Shown in pieces: positions 39,088 to 50,810 of a DNA stretch of 64,000 nucleotides. A program made the position numbers and the translations under genes. Position 1 is the stretch's first letter. The number at the start of each line of letters is the position of its first letter. Source of the DNA: Adineta vaga (Eukaryota; Rotifera); assembly GCA_021613535.1 (NCBI GenBank), contig CP075492.1, positions 9,300,001 to 9,364,000 of the forward strand. Direction: 5' to 3'. A model generated the notes under the pieces. It did not search any database. It saw nothing but the letters and a program-made list of their open reading frames with translations, and had not been told where the DNA came from.

Positions 39088-40276
39088 CATCGTATATAAT
39101 ATTGGAGTTCATCGTGGTTCTTGCTGTATATGATCTTTTTACGAATTCGGAATCTGTTTCAAACTTTACACGTCATCTATTAAAATTGTAGGAAAATAAA
39201 AATCTTGTTCAGAAAGAAAAAAAGAAATATGATCAAAAGAACAGAACGAGAGATAATATCAGCATGGTTTTATTTTTGTCGCTTGACTTTCCCTTTCTTT
39301 TTTTTATACAAATCGAAGAAATACTGCTTCTTATTTTGATTTGATTTTAAGAACCAACAGAAATTCACTATTTCAAGGTAACCTGTTCGTTTCTAACATT
39401 ACCTTCTATTCCACCTTTCTCATTACTCACCTTGTTACTTATTGAGAGAACAAATAGTTCTACTAAAACTACTCAATCTCTCTTCTGAAAGACATAAGTC
39501 AAATGTCTTGTGATATTCACGAGAATAAGCATCTTGATTGTGCAAGAACAAAATAGACAACAAATGGATGTCATGACAGTATGAAAAAAACGCACGCACA
39601 CAAGTTTGATGCGAATAGTGTTACATATAAGAATACAACTCAGTTAGTCAATTATAGAGATGAGGATGTAGATTTTTTCTTACCGAATAATTTTATCTTT
39701 GTAATGCACAAAAATGTATATGCGATAGTTTGTTATCAAGTCTGTCTCGTTCTGTTCGTTTCTTCCATGTATGAAAGGATTTTTTGTTGGTTTTTTCTTT
39801 CTTTCTTTCTTTCTGTGTTTTCATTTGTTGGACGTACCTCGTTAAACGGTATTTGTTTTGCTTTTTTTTCTATTTGAAAAACAAAACAGTAATAGACTTT
39901 AATTTTATTAGTCTCTCAAGTCGAAATGTGCAGATCAGAGGTAGTTTTCAAACTTTATTAACCAGCAAAAAGGTTTTTTTTGACAAATGATTTATCGTAG
40001 AAAATTTGTTGATTATTGCTTTAAAACTCATTCTGTACTCGACAATTGAAATCGATCTAATCTATATATAAATGTATATTTTGAATGATTATTACATATA
40101 GATAAATGAGTGACGAAAAATTAATGATAAGAAATTCTTTAATATCAACTTCAGTTGAAACAACAACTACAAGTACTGGTGCTGATGACGAGAAAACATC
40201 TTCTGCAAGTCAGATAGACGAGAAATACAATTTAAAAATACGTGAACTCCTTCAACTTGGTAATTCTATTGATGAT
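39088..40276 (+). repeat. Promoter-module copy B (1.19-kb direct repeat)
   Basis: Near-identical to 30911-32086. It includes the first eight codons of the coiled-coil gene on the minus strand (MNSNIIYD, cut off by the right hairpin) and on the plus side flows without a break into the complete GTPase gene. Differences from copy A are scattered substitutions and small indels, for example an extra cgaattcggaatctg block near 39141. Confidence 0.92.
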
Positions 40277-43200
40277 CAACAGATTGCTAAAGGATTAATG
40301 ATAAATGGACGACAAGCTCTACGAGACTATGAAGATGAGCTGTTACACTTAGATTCCAAAATATTGGAGCAAAATATGTCTAGGAATCCAAATGAGCTGT
40401 TATCTATTCTCAAAAAATACAATGAACAACAATGGAAAGCAGATATCAGTGAGAAATGGTTTCATATATTTCTTGAAAAAATGAAAAGTCAGTGTTACAC
40501 TGAATACGATTCTGTTTTAACACGAATTGCTGAATATGGTGGTTTTAAACTTATGAAAATCGATGTATTATTGTCTTTAACAATTCAATTCTTCGTTAAA
40601 TTCGAAGCTGATTCTGAAGAAAATCTTTCATTATTTGAACAAATATTTGATTCAATGCTAAGTGAAGGCTACGAATCTATTAAAACTTACGAAAACTGTT
40701 TTCTATCCAATCCATTGAATATTCAGATAGAGAATGAACAAAATGCCTTATATTTAGCTTTAAAATGTTATTTTCATTCATCATTAATTAACTTATTTAA
40801 TAAAGCACAAATTGATACAAATAATACTGAAGTATTGGAAACGATTTTAAATTGTGTTATGAAAGCTGGATGGTGGAAAGGTATTCATGACGAACGAGTG
40901 AGAGAAATCAATTCAATTGATATGAATGTTTTAATTGAAAAATTGAAAGACTACTTTAAGGAAAAAAATATTCCTATAACCAAGGAACCGTCTTCGTCTG
41001 ATAATCGAGAAATTGGTCAAGTACAAGAACCAGAACCAATCGAAGAACATCAAGTGGTTCTTATGTGTATTAGTCAAGATGAAAAACTAAAACTATCTGA
41101 TCTGGTCGCAGCAGGTGAATTAACATATATTAATCAAACTTTTACTCAGGTCATTGATACGATTATTAAAGATTATGTATCAAACCAAAGATTTTTATTA
41201 TTTATTAAAAGTTGCTTTACACCAATAATGTATCTCTTGAAAAGGTGTCAAAATTTAGATGATTTTTTCAAAAGTTTAGATCGAAAATATTCAAAATGTA
41301 AATTAACTGTTCGCAAACCGAAATTAAGTCTTCGCATGTTGATACATATTATATTAACAAATTCCGAATTATCTTTATCAAGAAAGATCATGTCTCTTTT
41401 GAGCAAAAGAAATCCTGTTCCATTTCTACAACCATCATTATCAAATCATCAAAATAACTATGTATTTGTTTCAAATATTACTCATGTTTGGGACTATTCA
41501 AGAGCAACACTTCTTTCTTTCGGTATCGGTCCATGTAAAGGCAAATCAACAATTCTTAATCGAATATTTCTTTCATCATTTGAACGATCTATGAATAGTA
41601 TCTATTTTCAAAATACAATCGATATTGATTTTGGTTATAGTTTTCTCAAACCACGATTAGTAAATATTGCTGATGTTCATGGATCGATCGATAAAACATT
41701 ATTAGAACGTATCCATCAATTATTTAATGGATTCTTGATTCATATTCAATACGAATATTTGCAAAACAATCGTGATTCGTGTCTCAATATTCTAAATGTA
41801 GTTAAAAACAATAAAAAATATTGTTTATTAATTATTCGTGATTGTCCCATCGAAGATCATGAGGATTGTGAAAGAGATTTACTATCGGAAATAATTGGCT
41901 ATGAAAAATATATTTTACCTAATGTATCTGATCAGAATGATCGCGATAATGAAGAGCTTATTTCAACATTAAATGACAAAATTTGGGATACTATGGCAGC
42001 AAAGTGTCCACAAATTTCATCCTCAACTAAAAATGATTTAGAAAATTTAATGGACGAAACATATAAACAAGAAATACATGAAATAGTGAAAGCGATTTTA
42101 CCATTAGAACAAGTGTTAATTGGTGCAGCTGATGGCAAAATTTCCGTGAATGATTGTTTTCCTGAATATCTGATATTTGCTAATTTATGTGAATTAAAAT
42201 CAAAATTAGCAAATTATAATTTCTATGGTAATGGAACTGATGAAGATATCGATAAAGTTCGACGAGAAATATTACAAAAAGAATATGAATTACAGAGTAC
42301 AAAAACATATCCAAGTCGTATTTATAAATTATTTTGTGATATTTTAAACGCACCCAATATGTTGATATGTCTCGATTCATTGATTACACAATTAAAACAA
42401 GCACGTATAAAATATGTATTACCGGCGGATATGGCAAGTAATATTCCTTTAGAAAAAAAACTATCTATCGATGTTTTATGGCGTAATACTATTATATGCA
42501 GTCAATATGAGACAGAAGAAGTACAACAACATCTTCGAAAACAATATTCGGAATATATCAAAGGCGGTTTTCCATTTGAAATTATCGATGGTGATAATTT
42601 CCATTTTCAATATTCATTTTTATATGAAACTTTACAACCTTTTCGTAACTATCGAACATTAGTTATCAGTATCATTGGACCACAAAATTCCGGTAAAAGT
42701 ACTCTATTAAATTATATGTTTGGAACTTTATTTGATGTTCGTGATGGTCGATGTACACGTGGAATTTATGGATCATTATTCAAAACGAATCGAACAGATT
42801 TTGAATATATAATGTTAATTGATACGGAAGGTTTACTAGGCGCCGAAGGACAAAACATTGAATATGATCGTCGTATTGTTTTATTCTGTTTAGCTGTTTC
42901 ACATTTAGTCATTGTCAATGTGGCAGGTGAAATTAATAATCCAATAAAACAAATCTTAACATTATGTGCAGAATCATTGAGCAAAATGGGTGTTACACAT
43001 ATTCCTCAGCCAACTGTGCATTTTGTTCTTAATCAAAGAGCAGATCCCGATATTGAAAAGAATAAAATAGCGATTGATATAATTACTACTGAAGTACGAA
43101 ATCTTGGTTTACACGAATCAATTATTATTAATGAAAATACTTTTCATGCACTTCCAGTAGCATTTCAATCCGAAGGTAAAACATTAACAACAAACAAGAA

Positions 43201-46200
43201 TTTATCTGGTATAATGAAAACTGTCTCTGAATTTATTGAATGTGTTCATTCATTATGTGGAAAAATTCTTGATTCTGTTGCAGATTGTTTAATTCAAACA
43301 AATGAATTCTTTTATCCATTACAATGGTTATCATCATCACAAACGATTTTTGATACCATTCAGAAATTTCCTGATCTTACTTATTATCAAGATATTCATG
43401 AAAGAGATTTAGACAAAATCTTACGTGAACATATTCAACATGATTTAACAAATATATTCTCGGATAAATATCGTCATCATTTCATTACCGAATCTTCGAA
43501 ACAAACTGAACAAGAACTTCGAGATTTATTTGAAAAAGAACAACAAAAGATTGATGAACAAACACGAAACAATCTTGAAGAACGATTCAAATTCTTAAAA
43601 GTTCCAAGTATACTGCGTCGACGAACTGAACAATTCTTGCGTGTACAAGTTAAACAGATGTTCAAAGGTTTACGTGTAGCGACTATTGCCATAAATGAAA
43701 GAGTAAAAGTTGAAGAACTTGTTAGCAAAGGTAAAGGTGAATTACAAGAACTAATTGAAAAACTAATCCAAAATGAACGAAAAAAATCAACAAATGAAAG
43801 AATGCAAAGCGATGATGTTAGAAATGAATTTGATAAAATGTTTGATCAAAAAATTCAAACCATTCGTTCAGCATTTGTTCCAGAAGAATGTCTTAAACAA
43901 GCTTATACAAATATTTATGCAAATTATAATATCTATGAAAAAGAATGTCTCTTGAAATTTCAAGATATTTATTCTGAACATTTGATATTTCTCTCAAATT
44001 CGAATCAATTCATTTCACAATTTTTAAGAGAAGGCTATAAAGCAAATTTAGTTAAAGTTCATCATTACAATCCAAATACAAATTATTCTTCAAATATGAT
44101 TAGAAGTCTTGTCTATTTAAATAAAGATTTACTAGAAAAAATCTTCAATGAATGTTACGAATCATCGGATATGATCGATAATCCAGATGTTTTTCAAATG
44201 AAGATCAGAAATGATATTCAAAACCAAAAATCTATTGAACAAGATGAATCAAAATTAGATGAAAGTCAAATGTATTTTCCAATATCAATCGTTTTTAAAG
44301 AAGTTATCGAACAAATTACAAAAACCATGCAATCTTTGGAAAATAATGAAGTAAGACAAATTCAAATGACATTAATACAAAAGATTGTCGGTCTTATTAA
44401 TTCATTAATAATCAATGTCAATACAGAATTGTCTCCATTTTGTCTAAGTTTATCTCGACCATTGAAATCAATATTTCATTCTTGTGCAATTATTTTACTT
44501 ACAAAATATTATTACAATGAACAAAAGAAGTACTTCGATGAAACGTTAGCAAAATTAGAAACGAAAAAAAATGATCTGAAACAATATTTTACAAATATGG
44601 TTGATCAAGGTACTGAACTTGATAAAGAATATACAATTAAACTTTGCAAAGATTTAAAAGAAACTTTCATTCAATTAATATTCAACGATGGACAAGACAT
44701 AATCGATAATATATTGAATAATTCTACATATCTCAATCGAAAATGGATACAGAATTCTTGTGATGATAAATTATTGATCAATCAAACAATTCAATTTATT
44801 TTAAAATATATACAAAATCCAACAGAATCTTTTGAACAATTATTCAACGAGAAATGGAATGAGATTGAAATGAAGATTAATCGAGAGTTGATATCAAAAA
44901 AATCATATTATGTTGGTATATTAATAGAATTTTTTACTTGTATGAATAGTAAGTGAATATCAAATAGAAACAATTGATTTAATATTGTTTATTTTTAGAT
45001 TTATTGAAAGAGATTGAACAGTTACCATCTTCAGTCAAATTAGCTGATGAAATATTTACAAGTAAAAATACAAATTCATTAAGTATGAACGAACAATTAA
45101 ATGATAAGAAGTGTTGTTTAACAATGCTACTAGATCGATATTTGACTAAGCGTAGTATACCTGATTCAATTGAACAGAATAATCAAAATTATATCGTTAA
45201 TACTGAAGCTGCTCGTCGTTTCAGTCATTATTCAAACCACATATACCAAGTGATGTTCTATCAAACATATTGGTAAAATCTTCACCTTTCAAACAAATTT
45301 CTATTGGAAATTTAGAGATATTTCTACAAGCTTTAAACGAACAGCGCAATAGTTTTATAATGGAATTAGAAAAAATTGATGTTTGTTTTAAAAGTGTTGC
45401 TAAACGAAACACCTATGAAGATCTTTTGGATAAAGTACTTGGATGTTCAAATCTTTGTCCATGTTGTAATCGGCCTTGTGATGTTGATCATACACAAATG
45501 CAATCGAAACCTGGTTCAATGGGTAATGAACATCGTTGTTTATCTGGGCATGCACTACGTGCCATGAATGGTTATAAGTTTGAAGTAACTCAAGAAGCAT
45601 CCTTACTAACGTGTGATCAAATAAAAAATGATTATATTGTTGTTGTTAATCAAAGACGTTATCAATGGTCTCGATTTAAAATGGATCATCCAGATTGGTT
45701 ATTTGATTTACCATTAAATAAAATGGAATTAAACGTCGTACATAAAAAATTTCGAACAATATGGGATAAAATTGGACCACAACTTTGTGAAGCATATGGC
45801 ATGAAATTCGTACAACATATTTCGGAGAGAACATGTGAACAAAAGATCCATGAAGCATATCATTTCATATTACTTTTGGATGCATCAGCATCGATGGGTG
45901 TAGTAAGTCGATGGGATTACTTAATGGATGCAGCTAAAGAATTTCTAGATCGTCGTCGAGAATTAAAAACGGACGATCGATTCACAATAATTGTCTTTTC
46001 CGACCAAACGGAAATAAAGATAAAAGGTCAAACAGTTGACGAAGTCGATCTAGAAATGATATCATATCTTGATGGGAGAACATCTTTTAGTGCTGCATTC
46101 ACTCGTGTTGCTGAAATAATCAATGAATTCAAAAATAAACCTAGTCCAAATTCAATCCATCAAAATTTTGCTATCGTCTTTATGACAGATGGAGAAGATG

Positions 46201-46430
46201 AGAATGATTCAACTAAAGAACTGGATCATTTAATTAATAATCATAAATCTGTTATTAAAAGATTTTGGACATTAGCACTTAGTGATCTTTGTTCTTCGAT
46301 GGAAACTTTGGAGAAAATCAATGAAAAAATGGGCGGTTCATTTTATGATATTCAGAATCCTGCTGGTCTACTTAATGTCTACGCTGAAGTGGCTACAAGT
46401 ACATTTATTCCCAACAATAATAATCAATAA
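40106..46430 (+). CDS. Very large dual-GTPase protein with zinc motif and VWA domain
   Basis: Exons 40106-44948 and 44999-46430 (50-nt intron GTAAGT...TTTTTAG) encode about 2,090 residues. A first, altered G domain has GPCKGKST near residue 475. A second, canonical one has GPQNSGKST (about 857), DTEG (905) and NQRAD (975), in the style of the interferon-induced very large GTPase (VLIG/URGCP) group. After a long helical region come clustered Cys/His motifs (CPCCNRPCDVDH, HRCLSGHALRAMNGY) and a C-terminal VWA domain with an intact MIDAS (DASAS, a Thr in DGRTSF, TDGEDE). VLIG-type proteins act in cell-autonomous defence in vertebrates; a defence role here is inference. A one-base frame break near 45.2 kb separates the helical part from the zinc/VWA part. 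A 29-nt GT-AG segment at 45196-45224 would also restore frame. Confidence 0.8.
44949..44998 (+). other. Intron of the GTPase/VWA gene (50 nt)
   Basis: Donor GTAAGTGAAT and acceptor TTATTTTTAG. Removal gives TCMNNLLKEIEQLPSS across the junction. Confidence 0.88.
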
Positions 46431-46842
46431 TAAAATACTTGTATTGATGTGTGTGATTGCTGTTTCAGGGTGTTGACACCTTGAATAAAAACTGATTTTC
46501 TCATTGATGAAAAAAAAAGATAACCGATCAAATGATGTCTTTGATGTATCAATCATATCACTAAATCATTTCTTCTCAATAAGTTTCACACTCTATTGTT
46601 AGTCACAAAATCTTATTGATAATAACAAGTAAACAACTATGTTTGTATATAATCGGAAATGCGACTTTTCTTTTCTGTTTATCTGTTCATCATCATCATC
46701 ATCATCATACCGCACGTGTATAAGAACTATGATTGAATAAATATCACGATTATCTTTTCTTTCAACTCGTTTATATATATATACACAGCATACGAATAGA
46801 TATACATAAAACGAAAACAATCAATCACTGTTCGAAAGAAGA
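46431..46842. other. Convergent intergenic region with an ATC microsatellite
   Basis: About 410 bases lie between the GTPase/VWA stop and the PCGF stop. The stretch contains an (atc)n run near 46685-46710 and a tatata run near 46773. No gene is supported. Both 3' ends should be processed here, and AATAAA-like sites are present (for example near 46735). Confidence 0.5.
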
Positions 46843-48368
46843 TTACATGCTCATTTGTTTTAAACTTAAATCCAACGGATCATTTTCGACTAATGAAGAT
46901 AATGATTCCATTGTCGATGAACATTCGTGAATATATGGCGAAACTTTACAAATTGATTTTTCAGTTGAATATGTTGATATATCAAATTCATATTGATGAA
47001 AGTTTGAGAGACGATCAAATATAGATGGTGGAACTTTAACCATTGTTGGAATAAATCGTATTCGACGTCGAGGTTTATTTAAACTCGGTGGTTTCTTTTT
47101 TAAAGCAAGTTTCTTTGGTTTTGTTTGGTTTTGACACGAATTCACTAGATCAGGTAATTGAACGAAAGATGTCGACGATTGTGGAATGTACCAATCATTT
47201 GTTGAACTTTGTGATCGACATATTTTTACTTTCAATGTCGAATCCATAGAGCTACTATTAGAAGATAATGATGATGTAATTGTTGGTGGTAAAACTTCAA
47301 TTTCTAATGGTACTGGTTGTTTCGATTGATGAATATGTTTAAGTATAGTTTGATATCCATATGGACTAATAACATATCGAATATCTAGTGATGAAATCAA
47401 TTTTACTTTATCGAAGATATCAAAACAAGAACATATATCAATCAATCGTTCGTCATCAATATTCAATGGAAACGATTGATAAAAAAGATCAATCTAAATG
47501 ATATATGATCAAGAAAGAGTATTCGAACTATTTTGAAATTTTTACTTTCAATAATGTCGATAGAGAATATTTGATTCGAAGAAATTTTTCAATTGATGAT
47601 AATGGTGTATGTGCTAGACATTCCAAATAACATTTGGATAATATTTTAGATGAATCATGCGAAAACACATCCGATGAACTAAAGAGAAATGAATTAGTTA
47701 CAACTAGCTATCGGCTATTCGCATTAACTGTACACATAGCCAACGGAAATTCATGCATTGTTTTTCAATGTGAACTAATTTAATTATAACATATAGATCA
47801 TCCAATGAAACTTACATATCCCAATAATCCAAATTAACATATATTTTTGTGTCGATATGAATATCTGTTGATTCTACAATAGACAATGAGATATACCTTT
47901 AGGCATTCATTTGACTTACTATTAATGGTTAGTAGAGATGATTTGCACGCGATTTTACCTAGATAATTATATGTGCATATCATATCATGAAAAGATAAAG
48001 ATAAAATCTTCTCTTACGTTGAAAGATTTTATACAATAGTCGTTGAAAAGTAAGATCAGATCTATAAAATGACTAGAAAGATAAGTTTCAGTGTTGATTT
48101 TTAGAAATTTACTTCAATGATTGTAATGGATTAATAATAATCATCTGACAGATTGGACACTTCTTCTGCTTGGATTGTTCGAAATAATTCACTATACATA
48201 ATTTACAAACTATAATAAACAGAAAATATTATTGTTAATCGAATACGTATGAGACTTACATCGATGAAAACATTCGTTAATGACTGTAGGTGAATGTAAA
48301 AGTTTATTACAGAGCAAACATGTGAAAAGTGAATCGAGTAAAGAAGTTTCAATAATGACTTTATCCAT
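46843..48368 (-). CDS. Polycomb group RING finger (PCGF/BMI1/Psc-like) protein, 376 aa
   Basis: Seven exons (48368-48260, 48209-48113, 48061-48018, 47958-47920, 47873-47816, 47678-47546, 47493-46843) close at exactly 377 codons. The N-terminal C3HC4 RING reads CLLCNKLL...CFHRFCKLC...CPIC. It is followed by KSDLTFQRLLYKIF, which matches the PCGF post-RING helix. Exons 6-7 give a RAWUL-like ubiquitin fold (YLECLAHTPLSSIEKFLRIK, then DERLIDICSCFDIF). PCGF proteins pair with RING1 in PRC1 to ubiquitinate histone H2A in the nucleus. The long C-terminus is Ser-, Lys- and Pro-rich with a basic patch (KPRRRIRF) and ends close to PLDLSLK (46864-46878 for PLDLS), a CtBP-type docking motif. Which PCGF subtype it represents cannot be judged. 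Confidence 0.85.
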
Positions 48369-49602
48369 CTGAAAAGAATATATCATAGTGATGATGTTTC
48401 ACATATGGTTTGTCGAAAAAAAAGAAAAGGAGAAAAGAAAAACAAACGTTCACTAATTGAAAATGTGCTAAGGAAAAGGTCATTGAAAGAAAGATGAATG
48501 AACGTGCTGATCAGTGAATCACTATGATTATATAGTAAAAGAAAAAGTGAAAATTTCACACATTAAACAAGTAACGGTTCATAGATCGCAAGTATTGATC
48601 AGTGTGAAAACGATAGGTTCATTATATTGTCGAGTATCGAAATGATAATACAAAGAACAACTACAAGAAAAGCGAATATTGGAAAAATCTATCTCCAATG
48701 AAAATTTCATGCCGAATGCTTATATTGTTTAGATATTTGAAACAAGATAAGTACGTATCATTTTGAAACTTTTCACTCACATATGATGTTGAACAAACGA
48801 ACGAACGAACGAATGAGAAAAAATGCCGCTTTCTCGTTGGTCGAATGTATGTTTATGTAGGATAGAAGAAGAAAGTGTAACCTGATCATCATCGTCCTAC
48901 GAGCTATGACTGATTGATGATAGCTAGCTAGCTAGCTAGATATAGAATACAGAAATGATCGATAGATATGTTGTATGTGGACATTTTCAACAACATCTAT
49001 TGGTTGAATACAATTGGATAATATGTTCAATTTAAACTTTGAGATTACCTTCTCATTACCGAAGATATTCTTATAATCAATATAATAAAATTTATAGCTG
49101 ATTTCTTCTCTCTATCAATCTCAATGATATGTTCACGAGATAAGACCACTTGAATTAATTTGATTCCTCACCAAAAAAAAGAGATCATTGTTTACTGATC
49201 AATATAGGTACTTTTTACAATTGGATGATAAATAGAAATCATCTGTAGACATTGTAATATACATCAATGCATCCTGCAACAAAACTTTATTTTAACTCAA
49301 TTGAATCTTTCATATGATTGTAATTATAATTATAGTTAGTTTTTTTTCAACTATTGAATATTGCAGACATTTATTTAATTCAATTTGCATAATGTACTCC
49401 TTGGTCTATGTGTGTTCATCGATCTGCATTAAAGTCAGAATCAATTTCTTTGCATGAAAAACAAAGTGTGAGATGACGTCATATCTAGTAAGTTCATCAT
49501 CTATAATTATCGGAGTACATATAGACGGAATGATTTACTTCTAATAATCAATACAAGCCATAGAAATACAACAACTTGAAAAGAAAGAATAATACAATGT
49601 AT
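48369..49602. other. Intergenic region upstream of PCGF
   Basis: About 1.2 kb without a supported gene. It holds a (gaac)n tract near 48792-48815 and an (agct)n palindromic tract near 48921-48940. It should contain the PCGF promoter on its left side and the 3' end of the nuclear-receptor transcript on its right. A tgacgtca-like site (gatgacgtcatat) near 49470 resembles a CRE/AP-1 element. Confidence 0.45.
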
Positions 49603-50810
49603 TTAGTTATGAATCGATAATGAACGTGTTGTTTGTTCAACAATGGTATCGATCATTTTTTCATGTTGAGCATTGGATCTTTCATTAATGCTTAGAAGAA
49701 GATCGAGAATATATTTCATTAAAGAATTTAAACGTTGTACACCACCAATGAATCCATATTGATAAATTAAATATTTCCAAAACATTGTAACAAATATATT
49801 TTGTATTTTAAATAGATCTATTGTATTTGATGTATTTCTACTAGTTCTTGAATTATCAGATGTAACTATTGAACAATTAGTTGAAAATGCTAGAATTAAA
49901 AGTAAAATTTTGATCAATGTTCCATTTGATTCTAAACGTGAAACAAAACGAATTGAATATTTTAAAATATCATAACCATAAACGGCATCACAACTAATAA
50001 GAAATGTCATATTATCAAGTGCACTAGTTTCACGTATGATAAAAAGACAATTCAATGTACCAGCTGTATCAGAATTATGTTGAATAAGTATTTGTTGACT
50101 AATAGTGGATAATTTTTTAAAATACGGCGAACATTCAACAAATGGTTGTAATGCTGATAGAAAGAATTTCAATACATCAATTGAGGCAGATGGTTTTGAT
50201 CGCAATTTCGGTGGTAAAGATGAATTTTGTTCCAAAAGATATTTAATACGTGGAATGATACCCGCTTTATCATAAGCATGAATAATATTCGAAAGAAGAT
50301 TCCATTCATCATTTGTTAATGTCGAACGATCATTTTGAAGAAGATTGATTGGTACTGGCTAATAGAACACGAAAAGAAGAATTCGAAATCTAGTTTTATG
50401 GCAAAACAAACCTTTGGCAATGGAAAATCAGTTGTATATGATTTGAAGCGATTGATTGATGATGATGATGATGATGACCATCGTCGTAGTAAATGATGAT
50501 TCATTCCAAGTAGATAACATTTCTTTAATCGACATGCTGAACAAATACCTCGTGTCATTTTTGTTATTTGACAATGATTATTTGATTTACATACAGGATC
50601 AACTTTCTTTGTTCATTGTTATGAAATAAAAATGAAAATATTTATTGGTACATATGAAAAAGAATAACATCTTACAAGAGATTTTTGTGCATGTCGTCGA
50701 AAGAATGTTTTACAAGACATACAGGTCATAACATCAAAATTAATACCACGCGCTACATCACCACAAACAAGACAGATTAACGGTAAACCACATGTTCGTT
50801 TTGTCACCAT
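49603..50810 (-). CDS. Nuclear hormone receptor with atypical P-box, 361 aa
   Basis: Exons 50810-50676, 50606-50412 and 50358-49603 join over 69- and 53-nt introns and close at 362 codons. The DNA-binding domain has zinc finger 1 (CLVCGDVARGINFDVMTCMSC, followed by KTFFRRHA) and finger 2 (C-x5-C-x9-C-x2-C in CKSNNHC...CSACRLKKC), with the usual LKKCYLLGM end. A Ser-rich hinge (WSSSSSSS) precedes a helical region of about 250 residues in the ligand-domain position. The pattern FD-x-x-TC-x-SCK-x-FFRR is closest to the NR1J/HR96 type, but the P-box is MSCKT instead of the common ESCKA or EGCKG. It should act as a transcription factor in the nucleus. Ligand and targets are unknown. Confidence 0.85.

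Noticed and set aside
46733-46930. Plus-strand open frame overlapping the PCGF 3' end
   Set aside because: It runs from a microsatellite into the antisense of a well-supported exon.
48790-48940. The gaac and agct tracts (and the ttct, atc and at tracts elsewhere) as a CRISPR array or functional repeat
   Set aside because: They are simple microsatellites without spacers or unit structure.
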